This document shows positions 8,531-20,954 of a DNA stretch of 64,000 bases, piece after piece. A program made the translations under genes and the position numbers. The notes under the pieces are model-generated. The model was not told where the DNA came from and searched no databases. It was given only the letters and a program-made list of their open reading frames with translations. The stretch covers positions 2,776,501 through 2,840,500 of the forward strand of contig OW051470.1 of the NCBI GenBank assembly GCA_932521025.1, given 5' to 3'. Within the stretch, counting starts at the first letter, position 1; every line of letters begins with the position of its first letter. The stretch is from Oscheius onirici. Taxonomy: Eukaryota; Nematoda; Chromadorea; Rhabditida; Rhabditidae.

Positions 8531-10336
8531 ATGTCTTTTTGTCTTCTTAGTTTTGAGATCTGGATTGATTGTTTATGGCGCACACATTGACTCATACTAG
8601 CAGAAACGAATCTTGGATTACGCGCGACCGCGATAAGTGCCGTGCTATCTGACCGATAGTGGGTCGATGCCTTCTATGATAAACATGGATAAAATCCCAA
8701 AAAGTTTTAGTTCTCTTTCGAACGAAGAAAAGTAGGGAAACGCGGGACACTTTGGAGATGTTTATCAATTGCTGATAAAATGACAATTGAGAGAATCGGT
8801 CAAGATGATACGGAATTGTATCCACTGTATAGCCAGAGAAATCTTTAGTCCCGTGATCTTTACGCCTCGCTCAAAAACTTCTGAACTATTCCCGACTCGG
8901 CATCTTTCCCCTAGAGCCCTTGTCGGCCATTAACTCGATTTTGAGGGGGAGAAGAAGCATCCATCATCGCCCCATTTCACATGACATGGTTTCTCTTTTT
9001 GCTTCTTTTACGACTTCTGATATACTCCCTTCTCTTTAATAGACTACCGTATACAGTTGTTTCTGAGAAACTAATAGACTCTCATTGTCAGTCTTACTGT
9101 TGTTTACAAGCGTGGAACATCTCCGATCCTCCATAAGTAACAAGAAGTTTCGAAAGGACCTCTTGAAACTCTCCTAATTCCCCGTCATGTTCAAGGGCTC
9201 AAAAATAAGCCCGGAGAGGCGTCTCTACGAGACAAGACATAACAACCGCGCAGTGGAATCAACACTAAGCTCTCTACGGAAAGTTAGTCGTAGTCTGATC
9301 AGACTAAACTTTTGTGTAGGTAAGGACTAGAAATAGATCTACGGGTTTGTAACCAAAGGTCCTTTCGTCTAATTGTTGGCTCCTCTTCTCTTTTGTTACC
9401 TGAACTTATCACATCTTTCCCTTCTTTCTCTCCCGTTCTATACAGAAAGACTAACATTAAGTACTAATACAGTGCCCTAACCTATCCAATAAATAACACA
9501 TATTCTGTTCTGGTCTAAATACTATTGTTCACTACCTAACACTGCAGCTGCCAGTTCCCACTACACTTCCCATAATTTCTCACATTCCGTAAACAAGACG
9601 ACTTGTCACTCAACGTGACAACTACCATGTCCAGCTAACAAACACTAGCGTGTCAAGTCTTTTCATTTCGCTACCAGACTTGCAGTAGCGTCAAATTGTT
9701 TTTACTGATCTTTATCTATAAAGCTTTCTACTTTCCTCTAATACAATAGAAACCGAAGTCTGTAAAAACTCCAAGTTCAAAAGTAATTTCCTGACAACTC
9801 TTGACTTGCTACGACGACTCTCGCAGCCGTGGACAAACAAACACACCGAGTCAACCACAGACACTGTAGCATTTGAATATTTTAGATTCTCTAAAACTCC
9901 TCAATTCAACGTAAATCGCCTGTTTCCTCATTCTTCAGCTATTCTACACCTGAGTTCTATCAAAGTCTTGGGAACCCTAGCCTACGTCATTCTCTCAGCG
10001 TGCTCAGTGTTCTCTCTTCCAAAAGGGTATCGCTAACAAAAAAAGAACATATTGTTCCCTCAAGACTTTCAAGGATCATGATTTTCTCTGTTCTAGTAAA
10101 CAACGAAACCTCTTCTTACTCTGTTTTTCTCTATGAAGGATCACTCTCCCACTTAGCAGTTTTAGTCCCGCGTCTGATTATACTGAACCAGTCCTCATTC
10201 CGAACCAGAATCAGTTGTGAAATATCCTTTCACTCTGTCTCCGACGCAACAACCATGGGAACCTCTCGTCTAGAATAGACTTGTCTCAAATTACTACCTC
10301 TCTCTCAGACTCCCTCTTGACCATCTAATCTTTCAG
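8531..10336. other. Long intergenic region, no gene seen
   Basis: 1.8 kb with no open frame longer than about 90 codons and no credible exon chain. At 9825-9885 it shares a GGACAAACAAACACAC...ACCACAGACAC stretch with 57735-57780, so at least part is dispersed-repeat material. It may contain the promoter of the gene starting at 10337. Confidence 0.4.
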
Positions 10337-11358
10337 ATGACTCACGTGGAAAGACCAGACGTAGCCAGTCCTTTCCGATCTAGAGGAAGAGGTAACCATT
10401 CCACAATATTCCATACTCTATAGTTTCTAGTCCTGCACACTCCCCTGACAGCCACCTCCTCCTCGTTGTCAGGAATGAAGAGATCGAAGAGCGCCGGAGA
10501 TAAATTTGTCTTTGGAGCTCGCCGAAGAACATTAACGCCGATCTCGAGGAAAGACATAACGGGTAGGCAAAACATTCAACCCAAAAGACGAGAGCTCCTC
10601 TGGGAGATGAGAGAGCGTAAAAAATTGTTCTGGGGAGAGAAGAAACAGATTTTTGAGACATAGTCTTTTTTTCTTAGGTTCTAGAAATATTTCCTAGCGA
10701 ATACCATTTGGAGATAAGGAAACAACTGGAAAAACATTTCTTGGCATTTGAAAGATGAACGGATTGGACCAGATTTCAGTTCGAAAAGTTAGGGCAAAAT
10801 ACAGTCAAAGTGAAAGAATGACCGCTAATATGTTTGTAACAAACTGACAAATTTGGAATGGGTAGCATTTATAAAACTGATTCTAGAAAATTTTATTTGT
10901 CTATCTAGAGACCATCCTGGAAAACGTACAGAACTGGTACAGCTCATAACAAAAAGTTCTACCAAAAACAATGCGATTCAATATATGTAACTGTAATAAA
11001 AATTTTCAAGTAACTCTGTCCAAATTTCTGGTGAGTTCTTTAGAACTTTGGATAAATAAAACCGACAAGCCAGAATGTGGAAAAAATATCTTGGAAGAAG
11101 CTTTTCCAGGAGACCGCGAGCCGGGAATTACTTCCCCTCGTCCTAATAGAATTTCCCGCCAGAAGAGCAACTACACGATCAGTGAGATGCGAATGCAGTA
11201 TCCGGACTATTACGACCCGAAAGAGACGGAACAACTGCAAAAGTTCATCTTCTCCAGGTTTTTTTCTTTCTATTCACAAAAACATGAAATTTAGGGACAA
11301 ATCCAAGTCGATTGAGGAAGACATCACTCGTCTTATGAAGCTATTGTTCTCGAAATAA
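10337..11358 (+). CDS. Small Ser/Arg-rich basic protein, unrecognised
   Basis: Preferred model join(10337..10391, 10452..10562, 11110..11257, 11295..11358), 125 aa, all phases consistent. The ATG follows TTTCAG directly (10331-10336), a likely trans-splice acceptor. The N-terminal half is basic and Ser-rich (RSRGRATSSSLSGMKRSKSA, RRRTLTPISRKD). The C-terminal half has SPRPNRISRQKSNY, then MQYPDYYDPKETEQLQKF, then a short amphipathic helix (EEDITRLMKLLF). If the donor at 10563 is not used, exon 2 stays open to a TAG at 10661 and encodes a different C-terminus (QPKRRELLWEMRERKK), so two isoforms or two genes are possible. It is convergent with the minus-strand gene ending at 11510. No domain was recognised; clustered SR/RS sites suggest phosphorylation or RNA contact, which is inference. 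Confidence 0.55.
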
Positions 11359-11509
11359 GTGGTGGCAAAAAAATGGGTGTGACAGAATCGATGGCCTTGC
11401 GATAGTAGGTGTGCGGGGGAAATTGCGTCATCTGGCTGTTCTTTTCGTCTTTTGGGTAAGAAAAAAAATGTTTATACAATTACACAACAAAACCGGCAAA
11501 TAAATTTTT

Positions 11510-14500
11510 TTAGTCATATGTGAATATGTACTGTTCGATGGGAATAACTGCTCTTAGATAGTCGGGCGATCTGGAGAGGAAGGGTAGACTTTAAAAGCCA
11601 AAAAAACTTACATTTTTGTAATCGATTCCCAAATGTCTCCGCTGCTGACAATGTACTGGATGACGCAGCGTTCGATGCACATTCGGTCAAGATGGGCCGT
11701 ACCGGAACTTTCGATCTGAATTATTTTTTAGTTAAATAAAGAATTAATCGAACCGCAGACACATCGAGGCCGAGTAGACTCAAATGACCAATATAGACGT
11801 AATCCGGATAGCTGTACATTTGGCGAAGAATGGCTTGCAGGATGGGTTCTCTCGTCGAAATTATCATCCTGAAAAAGTCTTGATAAGACATGAAAAGACG
11901 CTTACATAGCCTTTTCGGACGAGACAATTTTGTTGAGAACATTTCTAACGGCCAACGAACTTTCAGTATCAGTCAGCCTCATCTGTCTGTTCAGATAATC
12001 GTGGACGTGTTCTCCGTCGGCTCGTTTAGCAAATCCTACAATTTTATGAAGTTTTACCGAGAAAAGGAGTAACTCACGGAGCGATTTGGGATGTTTATTG
12101 AAATAGTCGTCATAGAGAAGGGAGTTTGCCCTCTCATCGGCTGGCGCAACAGCCTGGGGCTCAGAAATAGCCGATTTGTTCGTGGAAGGTCTGTTTGATG
12201 GTCCGGGAGCATTAGCGGCAATGGAACTGTTGAGAGAATTGTTATTTGCTGAAAAGTAAGTTATTTCCGATCAAATTTGCAAAGCTTACATGCTCGACTC
12301 GCATTCGACGACAGAACTGAGTAGATGAATATGCCAACTTTCTCCTAAACACACAATAAACCAAAAATAGAAAGGAACAAACATCTTCGTGAATATTTTT
12401 CCACATCTGAGCATGTCTATTGATGACCTTTTTGAAGCAGAGACCTCTCGACTCGTCTGTCATTCTCTGCCACAAAGTTTTTCTGAATACATTTTGAATA
12501 AACTCAGAAGAGAAGAAAAAGTTACCGTACTACTTGAGAGGGATGCAGTACAGTCTGCTTCTTAGCCGGGCGCTCCCTCACAACCTCTTCAAATTCGACA
12601 GTCTCAACTATTTCCAGTTCTTCTGTAGCTCTTGATGGCGTATCTTCGACGGGCTTCTGGATTTCGGGAATCTGATTGTCATTCAACCTATAAAAGCATA
12701 AAAGTTACCTGTCCGACAGTTTCTTCGTAGGATCTGGTCATTTTCATATTGTTGTTCTCAGCATCCTCAAAAAAGTCCGAATCAGCCAGCTCGTTCGGCG
12801 GCGTGGTGTAGATCTCATTGTAGGGAGACGTAGCTCGTTCTGTAAAAGGAAATCATATCGATTGAAGCAAAATACCATTGAGAGAGCTTAGAATAAGGCG
12901 CAAAAGAACAACAGAACAGGTAAAAATGACTAATAGCAAGGTATCTAAAGCGAGGAAACAAGCGTTGTGAAAGGGAAGACAGGCTTACCCGTTTGGTCGA
13001 TTTCTTTAGCCGTCTCCACTTCTTGGCTACTTTCTTCTGGTTCGTTTTGCGTTGATGCTTCTTTGTGGACCGGATCGAGGTTTTCTATCCTCGGCTGAAT
13101 TGATTCTTCTTCTACGAGTTGAGCAGTTTTTGCCCACGTAGTTTTGACTTCGAGACGACTGCTAGAAGGCTGTGTGGCAGTTGAACGAGTATGAATAGAT
13201 GTATTGCTGTAGGCGAAGCAGGCACTCCTCGGTTTGTAGACTAAGAATTTTTTTTTTTAATAAATCTGTTAAAAAGTACCTTTAACTAGGAAATCGTCGC
13301 TGATCCAGCTAACATCCTCACGATCAGGATTCCAAAACTTGAAATGCTGAAAGAATCGTTTTGAACGTAACAGAAACCCAGGCTTACATTTGCCCATTTT
13401 GTCGCAAATTCCTCGTCCGTTAGTTCGGTCACTGATTTCGAATTTGCCCATTTTTCGTCCAAGTCCTCATCGGTTGCCATTCCAGTTTCTGCGAATCGTT
13501 CCTGAACCAATGAACTTGCTGAAAATGACGAAATTCTTACCCATTGACTGTCCCAAAATTCCTTTCCCTCCCAATCCTCGTCTACTTGGAAATAGAAGCC
13601 ACTGATGTAGACGAGTTTGTCTCGGGCGTAGATTTTGTAATAGACGACTTCGATCTTCTCGCCGACCTCCAATTGCACTTCGTGTGCTCCTTCGCGAAGA
13701 AGTTGCTTGTTGTCGTCAAGCAGCAGGACGCGGTCTCCGTTTGGACACAAAGCGTAGAGAATTTTTTTGCTGCAAGCATCGGTTCGATAGCTTTTGATGG
13801 TAGCGTCGGACTGACAGTAAAGTCGTTTGAATCGACATTCGCTATCTGCTGAGACTTTGGTGGCCTAAGTCATCGTTTGAGCCAAAAAAAGAATCGAGAC
13901 TTACATGAAAGGCACAATGTCTAGACACGGACTTGCTCTCGGCTTTGAAGTTGACAACTTGCAGCTGTATGAATTTATTGTTGAGATCGTTGTTAAAATG
14001 CGAAATGAGACCGAGTTTGTCGTGCCAGATCAGCATGAAGCGGTCTGTTACATCTAATACGATTCCGGTGCCTGTAAAGTTCAACTCAACGATGTTTTTT
14101 TCAGCCAAAAACACGCCTTCATAATATGTGAATCGGTGAGAGTTCTGGTTGACCAATTTCTTGACTAAGCAGTAAGCTCTTTCTGCTTCTCCTTTTACGT
14201 CGGCTGTGATGGCGGTGCTGAATGGGTCTCGAATTATCTGAAGAGAAGGGTTATTGAGAAAATTACCGAAAAAAAAATTACCATTGTTCGAATAGTAGTC
14301 CAGTCGGGAACGACGCGATACCAAGACCCGATTCTCTCTTTTTCATTGTCCTTGCTCAATCCTTTGTTGTTCATTATGCCCAGCATCGGATTGTAGAGGT
14401 AAGCTGTTCCTGCTGAAAATAAATTTTGAGCAAAAAAAAAATGGTTTACGTTTTTGAGGAGGTGCATCCTTGTTTCTGCACGGCCCGCTGAGGCTGGCCT

Positions 14501-14555
14501 GAGCGAATCCGCGGCCAATCTCGATTAGAATGGCGTCTATTTCGCTCGAGGGCAT
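11510..14555 (-). CDS. Unknown 779-aa protein, 16 exons
   Basis: Complement(11510..11570, 11612..11715, 11754..11868, 11906..12035, 12078..12248, 12290..12344, 12383..12482, 12526..12671, 12709..12839, 12989..13240, 13280..13346, 13388..13501, 13541..13864, 13905..14237, 14282..14412, 14450..14555), 2340 nt. The frame stays open and in phase across 15 introns (mostly 34-43 nt), which is good evidence for a real gene. Residues 1-330 look globular and beta-rich (GTGIVLDVTDRFMLIWHD, VGEKIEVVYYKIYARDKLVY) with paired WDSQW/EKWAN segments. About 390-560 is acidic and low-complexity. About 590-779 is helical (NRQMRLTDTESSLAVRNVLN, LRQMYSYPDYVYIGHLSLLG). No catalytic motif, signal peptide or membrane helix was seen. 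The arrangement (folded N-domain, disordered middle, helical C-domain) would suit a scaffold or RNP protein, but that is a guess. Confidence 0.75.
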
Positions 14556-15491
14556 TTTTTTTTAGTGAAAATGTGAGTTAATATCAACAAAAAGAAAGAA
14601 CAGAAGCAAAATGGAGTAGTTTTGTTCAAAAATAAATATCCTGGGTACGCAATTAGCGGTGACAATGGCTAGTCGCGTAAGCAAACAGCAAATAAATGAA
14701 CAACAAAAGTCTTTTTTTTTTGCGAAAAATAAGAACGGCTGTGCGATTAGAGCGTAAAAGCAAAGCCAACGTCAGTGGTGTGAGAAATTAGAACGGCAGC
14801 GGGAAATGTCTGCTGTTCGCATATAGTCACTCTGCTCGCTTTTCAGCAAGGAAAGAAATGCCTTTGAAAAGTAAAAATGACAAAACAATATAGAGTAAAG
14901 TAAAGTTTCTCTCTCGAATCAACGGCAAGCAATTAAGCTGGGAGTACAAGCTCGCGGGGCGTGAACGTTCCAAAGCGCCTAACCTTTTCTAGGAACGCCT
15001 TTACTTCGTAGCAAAGCTACTACCAATGTACCGACCTCACAATCAGAGAGGATAGAAGCCTTGGTTGGGCCGAGACGGGGATCGAACTTGGGGCTGGCGC
15101 CTCCTACCACTGCGCCATCCGTCACCAATATAGAACTGGTGCACAACAACAACAGGCAACTCCAAAAGCCTAAAAAGAAGGAAATCTGGAAAAATGTGTT
15201 TCGGATACGCAGAGCTGGGTACTAGGAGTTGATGCATTGCAGTTTTTGCGCGCGCAGTCAAATAGAAATTTTTTGGGAATTCGATCCTGCTCCTAACTTG
15301 CTCCTCGAAATCATTTTTCTTGCTTCTTCTTCAATTCTTTACACTGAATAGTTGTTCTACATTCCAATTATGTGCAGAAACAATGTTCCATTTGCCTTCA
15401 TACCGAAATTGAAGCCTTTTACAACCTTTTTCATCCGCAAAAAAAACTTTGCCGTTTTCTGCTACGAAAATCAACTCATTCATGTTTCAGA
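14556..15491. other. Intergenic, with a tRNA-like relic
   Basis: Upstream region shared by the divergent genes at 14555 (minus) and 15492 (plus). AT-rich near 14600-14900. Contains a tRNA-like segment at about 15055-15122 on the minus strand: an A-box-like TGGCGCAGTGG and a B-box GTTCGATCCCC are separated by only about 19 nt, too few for an anticodon arm, so it is a tRNA fragment or tRNA-derived repeat. No other feature was seen. Confidence 0.4.
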
Positions 15492-18400
15492 ATGACGCAA
15501 TCCTTTAACAAGCCAAAGTTAATAGACGATCCAACGTCGTGGGAGCCGCCGCACTTCAATGGGAATATCTGGGGACGACAATGTGTCTGGTGCTACGAAG
15601 AGCCCGACTTTGGCGAGCTGCCTCAACTGTTGCCCAAGGAAGAGGCAGAAATTTCGAAAAGGACGATGCCGAAAGCACAGCTCCACCAAGAACATGTCTC
15701 GACGGTTAGAAGTGTCCTTTTTTGTTCAAATGCTTCTTGTTTTAGGACACTTCCATAGAATTCCATCAACTGTATCCCATAGAGGAAAGCGACGAAGAGG
15801 AACCTACTACAGGTTACTTTTCTCATCAATCGTTGAATTTCTATGCTTTTTAGACGTCGACTGTCGCTCAATGGCCAGCCATCGCTCTCGAAAAGTCGAG
15901 ACAAAAGTGCAACAAACTGATGTTGACCGCGGAAAATATTCTAGCGACGAGGATGACGACTCGGATTCCGTGATGAGCATTATGATCAGATGTCGAGGAG
16001 TTGTTGACCCGAACCAGCCGCCGACTCTCATTCGGCCGAAAAATCGTCGTTGGCCGACAGAAATGGAGCAGAAAAAGCTGGAGACGTATGCTATTCATGT
16101 AGGTTTCTTTTAGTTTGTTCCGGAAAGGGAAGGTAGTAACTTCCTGACGTATCAGTTCAATCATATCACAAAAGTACAGGCTACTCGACCAAGATACGCA
16201 GCCAAACTAAAACATTAACTTCGTAACTTCAATGAGTATTTAATGTTTGGAAGGATTTCATTTATTTTCCTGTTTTCCTCCAAAAAACTATAATTTGTTT
16301 TTCAGTTCAGCGTACACGTTGACAAAGACGGCGGCGTTTACACGACAGACGAAGAATGCGACTATTATGAGCCAATCAAAGGTTTCCCGCAAAATTCGGC
16401 CTCAAAACCGACGACATTTCCAGTGCAACCTCGTCCTCCTCGCATCAAAACGAAGCCGGTCATTTCGCCAAAAATTCGCCGACAAGCTGCTTTCCGATTC
16501 AGATTATTCAAAGAAATACAGGTAATTTTTCTTGCTATTCATGGAAAACCTCAATTTTTAGACATCCTTCTTGAAACGATTCAGCCAGGTGACGAAACTA
16601 ACCGAGCCAGACCGACGCAGAATTTACACGGACTTCAACATTTTCCAGCTTGTTCCTTCCAACAAATTTACAATTCAGAGATGTATTGAGGTTAATTTTA
16701 TTCTCATTTTCTCGCAAAAAGTGCGTTTTCAGCTTGTTGATTGTATAATGGCCGCCGTTGAGGAAAAGCCCGGAATTGTCTTCTATGGAGCCGAGTTCTG
16801 TCAGAGTCAAGTTTGTGTTCTTTTAGATAAAAAAACCGCTCAATTTTTAGTATAATATCCTATCTCATTCGACTCGACGAGTCTTTCTCCGAGCTATTTT
16901 ACGCGTCGTCAAGGCCAACGTCTTCCGAAGTGGCTATGGGAACAAAAATCTGAAATATTTGTACATCACGTCAGTTTTCCGCTCATGGTTCTTTGAAAAT
17001 CAAAGATTCAGATTCCTTGGACATCTACAGAATCTAGACGTCTGTCCGCCGAAAATTATCCGCTATTATGTACACAGGCTCTTTCAGACGAACCAGTTCG
17101 GCGAGGAGAGGATAACGTACTTTGATTCAGTAAGTTTTTAGGTTGGTTTCTTGTCTAGTTGATGCGTTGAATCCTATAGACATAAGAGGACGTCATGTGA
17201 ACCTTTAGCTCGGAGAGCAAAGAAAAACCGATAGAAACCTCTTTCGATTCGGTACAGTTATCTCTCCCATGCTCAAAAGCGACTCTCACCTAGGTGTACG
17301 ACAAACGAACAAAATTTTAACAAAGTCAGCTGAATCCAGCGACGTAAATTCTTACTGTGGCCACCGTTACCTCTTATTTCAGCACTATATGCTGATTAGC
17401 ACTTTTTGATCTGAAGAGTTGATTTTCTTGGAGAGTCAAAAAACTGGATTATTCAAAAGCTTTAAACAAATGGCATTTTCCAGGATTCAACAGTATACGC
17501 GACTCGGCTCATCAGTATGATTCTGGTCAACTGGACGCGAATGAAGCCGACAAATTCCGAAGACTATCCTGGCCGACTCAAAGAGCTACGAAACTGGCTG
17601 ACACATCTCCGAAAAGCCGGAAAATCTCCTCCTCATGTCATGTAAGTTCTTTTAGTTTTTGGAGGAAAATTCTTTTCAGAGCGGATGTAAACATCTTGCT
17701 ATCGAATTTTATGGATGGAAAATTGAAATTCAGTACTTATGCCAGGTAATTGTACTCGTTTTTAGAGAATAATATCACTTTAGACTGAATAATTGTGAAA
17801 TGCAGACTAGTCTAGATGATTTGGTTCTCATTACTAGAAATTCCTACGGAAGAAAACTCTTCTGCTGTCGAGAGGTTTGATCTATTCAAAACTAAAAAAA
17901 AAAAGAATAAAATTTAGATTCTTGCCCTCTACTCGTTCTCCTTGTACAAGCTCTTCTTCGAGGACTACGAGCACGGAAAGAAGGAGCTTCATCTCGATGT
18001 CGAGTACTGTGCCATGCGAGAAATACTCAGGATTCTCTATCATTGTGACAGGAAATGTGAGGTTTTTCTTTTAGCCTTTTTCAGAAAACAACTACGACAA
18101 GTAATCATTTTCTAATCTGATCATTCAGTTACCAGAAGCAAAAATACTGTTCATAACAAAGGGATTGAACATGAGCATGCAAAAATTCCCATAAAAGTTG
18201 TCAAAAGCAGAATAAATGTTAATCTTTCAGTCACGGCCGCCAATTTCCGTCAATACGAGGAAGATTTTCTGCTCTCGATGGCCCGAACGGCTCTTCAACT
18301 CGACATACCAATGATTTATCGCCTCTGCGAACTGCAACTTGTCTCTTCGGCCAGTCTCAGTCTCGCCGTCAAAGCCTTCGACTTGTCTCTGCACGGAATT

Positions 18401-19480
18401 ACGGTAATTTTTTATTTCCGTTTTTTTCTAAAATAGATCTAGAGCCGTTGTCTCTCCGATCTAGACAAATCGGAAATTCATGATCTGCTCAAACACGTGC
18501 TTTACGGTCGTCTGAGGAATAGAAACAGACAGAAAGCCGGACAGCAGTCCGAACTGGCTACAATCTCCGAAGCACTTACAATTATACGAAGATGTGGCTC
18601 ACCGGTTAGTTTTTCCCTTTTTTAATCAATCGAACAACATAATTCAGAGAAAATACGTGCAAAGTGATCCTCAGACGGAACTCATTTTCCCGTTGGATTT
18701 CACGACCCCGTGGCTACTGTCAGATGTCGTAATTGAGACGGTCGGCTCCGGAGGGCGATTCCTCTTCGTCAATCGTACAGTCATGTCCAACTTCTCGTCA
18801 TTCTTTCGCGATTACCCGTATTCGAAGACCAAGAAAGTAGGCTTTTTTAAAAGTTGTTGGAGACTTTTTTTTTGCCGAAAACAGTTCTGGCTGAAGTAGC
18901 TCTGCGAAGTACCAGAGTCGATGGGTACCGCGCTCTCCTCCAACACTTCCCGAAGGAGGTCGGAGAGTGCTCGAAAACTCATTTCACTGGGAAGGGGTCT
19001 ATTTAGTTATCCTCCTGTGATGAGACGGTACGGATACGACCCAGACCCCCTCCCCTCACAAACTGTTTAAGCAAAATTATAACACTGCTACTAGTCTCAT
19101 GCTGTATTTTCAGTGGCAAGGACACTACAGAATCCCGACGATGGAAAAATACTCGACAGTCCGAGCAGCTCTGAGGATTCTACATCATGTCAGACAGAAA
19201 TGTAAGTCTTTTTAGTATTTTCCTATAAAAATTCGATTAAGTCACCTCCCACCGTCTGCCGACCTTGCTACCAGGCATGCTGATCCAACTGCATCGCTGT
19301 TCGACCATCCTCGACTTTCCTCTGATCCTCGAAATGTGCGAAGAGCAGCTGAACGAAGCCAGTCAGGAATATCTCTGTTCCGTGCTCAGATTTCTCTCCA
19401 TCTATCTTCCCACATCCAAAGACCGAATTGAGACTCTTCTTCTCGTTAAGAAGACTCTCCGCTCCACCCACCACGCGTAG
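15492..19480 (+). CDS. Tandem BTB/POZ-domain protein
   Basis: Sixteen exons: join(15492..15704, 15746..15812, 15854..16098, 16306..16521, 16562..16690, 16733..16810, 16851..17129, 17484..17641, 17680..17745, 17784..17874, 17918..18056, 18231..18403, 18443..18604, 18648..18836, 19114..19201, 19242..19480), 843 aa. TTTCAG immediately precedes AATG. Residues 1-175 are acidic and unordered. 230-460 form an unrecognised helical region with Trp/Arg-rich stretches. A first BTB-like fold lies at about 490-565 (LDDLVLITRNSYGRKLFCCREILAL up to LRILYHC), followed by a helical BACK-like stretch. A second BTB lies at about 680-765 (LLSDVVIETVGSGGRFLFVNR, SSFFRDY, LRILHHV) with its own helical tail. Both keep the family's D-V-V-I, hydrophobic-R-x-hydrophobic and R-I-L-x-H positions. 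BTB domains dimerise and often recruit targets to CUL3 ubiquitin ligases; that role here is inference. Intron 17130-17483 is unusually long. Confidence 0.8.
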
Positions 19481-19877
19481 CGTGAAATGTACAGGTATTC
19501 TTGTTCTTATATCTCATAGAGTTTTTGTTTGTGACTGTTAGATAATTTTCTATGTTTTCTTTTTTTCCGTTATTGTTTGACTCTCCTAATAATGAAAGTG
19601 TCTATCCTACTTCTCCTTCTTTCTAGATTTCGAGAACAAGTGTGCTGTCTCGAGGGATACGGCACTCATTTGTCGCAATAAGTGTCGTAACTCTTAAATA
19701 TTATGTTCAATAACATAAAATGGGCGACCTTTCGCAACTTGTTTATTTATTGTGCTGACTCATCCGCCGCCAGGGTTAAGACACACACCGGGACTCGTTA
19801 TTTCCCGTCCAGCTGCTTTTAAACACCTTCTCGTCTGTTCACCTACCCCTTTCTCTTTCCTCTCTTTCGACTTCAAA
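19481..19877. other. Intergenic, 3' end and 5' leader
   Basis: Contains the 3' UTR of the BTB gene and the leader of the eIF5A-like gene. No separate gene seen. A pyrimidine-rich stretch before ATG 19878 would suit a trans-splice or cis-acceptor site but lacks a clear AG within 10 bases. Confidence 0.35.
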
Positions 19878-20294
19878 ATGACCGAAATCAAGAAGCCGTT
19901 CGAGCTGAAAGAAGGAGACTACTGCTACATTCAAGACCGAGTTTGTCATGTCCACAAAATTCGAACGGCATGTGGAGAATATTTTATGGCTGGCTATCCC
20001 ATTGTAGGAGAAAAGGAGGAACTTGACCATATTGTGGATTGCATAGAGACTGTCAAGGTCCCAGTAGTCTCTGTCTACAAGGTTGGTGTTATTCTACAAA
20101 AAGGACTTTGTTTTCAGGCGACTAAACTGGAAGAAAGTATCGTGACAATAGTGGACAAAGACTCAAGTCGAGAGCTTTTACTACAAAGCGGACCAATTTT
20201 GGACAATATCACGAATCTGTTTGAGGAGGGAAAAGAAGTCTCTGTAAAAGTGCTTACCGTGGATGGAAGTGAGATTGTTGTTGATGTGATTTGA
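19878..20294 (+). CDS. eIF5A-like protein lacking the hypusine lysine
   Basis: Two exons, join(19878..20081, 20118..20294), 126 aa; eIF5A is about 155 aa. The intron is 36 nt, a multiple of three without a stop, so retention would add 12 residues in frame. The fold pattern fits eIF5A: an N-terminal SH3-like half (EGDYCYIQDRVCHVHKI, then YPIVGEKEELDHIVDC, then VPVVSVYK) and a C-terminal OB half (EESIVTIVDKDSSRELLLQ, then EEGKEVSVKVLTVDGSEIVV). In eIF5A the loop after the first strands carries the Lys converted to hypusine, which enters the ribosomal E/P site. Here that loop reads RTACGEYFMAG, with no Lys, and is one residue shorter. It therefore cannot be a normal hypusinated factor. It is either a paralogue with another job, or a distant SH3/OB protein. 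It follows the BTB gene by 400 bp on the same strand. Confidence 0.65.
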   Translation: MTEIKKPFELKEGDYCYIQDRVCHVHKIRTACGEYFMAGYPIVGEKEELDHIVDCIETVKVPVVSVYKVGVILQKGLCFQATKLEESIVTIVDKDSSRELLLQSGPILDNITNLFEEGKEVSVKVLTVDGSEIVVDVI

Positions 20295-20954
20295 ATGAAG
20301 TTTTGAGAAATTCAGGAGTCAAATTATTAGACAGTCTGTACAGATACTATCTCGATTTTTACGACAAATTCTCGAAATTGATTTTAGGAGAGTTTCTGGA
20401 GGAACGTGGTTTAAAATTGAAGATAAAACAAGAAGTATTCTTCACAACTTGCTCGTCTTTTAGCTCGAGAGCAAAAGCCCGCAAAGCATTGACGGATCAC
20501 AGTGTTCAGGATGTAGTTGACGCACATTCTTCTTATTCGAAGAAAGTCGAACTCGTCACTCGCTAGAGTGCAATGGTACGGCGAACCTTCCTGTTTCCCA
20601 AAGCCGCGACGACTTTTAGACTTATTGTTAGTAATAAAACTCTAACAGCCGGGTGTTGGAATTCTTCAGAATTGTGGGGCCAGCGCTGTATGATCTTTTC
20701 TTTTAAAGATCGCTGTTTCGGCATAGAGCGAAACAGACTTCGAAGTCGACTATATGTACAGACGATCTAAAAGTCAACTCTCTATCTCTTTGGGCCGGAG
20801 GAACAACGACTTGTTCATAAACGTATAGACAGTACAGTCTACTGAACAACAAAGCAGAAGAGCATAGTCTTCAAGTTGCTATCCTGAACTGGATTTCACC
20901 CCTGATAATTCAGTTGAACAAGTGACTAGTCCTACGGTTTATCGTCTAGACCTA
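20295..20954. other. Intergenic, possible short coding remnant
   Basis: An open plus frame at 20291-20566 ends KKVELVTR and overlaps the last codon of the eIF5A-like gene. It has no ATG near its start, no homology that I recognise and two internal splice-like signals, so I do not call it a gene. The rest shows nothing. Confidence 0.3.

Noticed and set aside
18837-19113. GC-rich hairpin-prone stretch in an intron of the BTB gene, considered as a structured RNA gene
   Set aside because: No match to 5S, snRNA or SL RNA features could be seen; only short CTCTCC/GGAGAG pairing.
20291-20566. 91-codon plus-strand frame after the eIF5A-like gene, considered as a downstream operon gene
   Set aside because: It starts inside the eIF5A stop region with no ATG and shows no domain.
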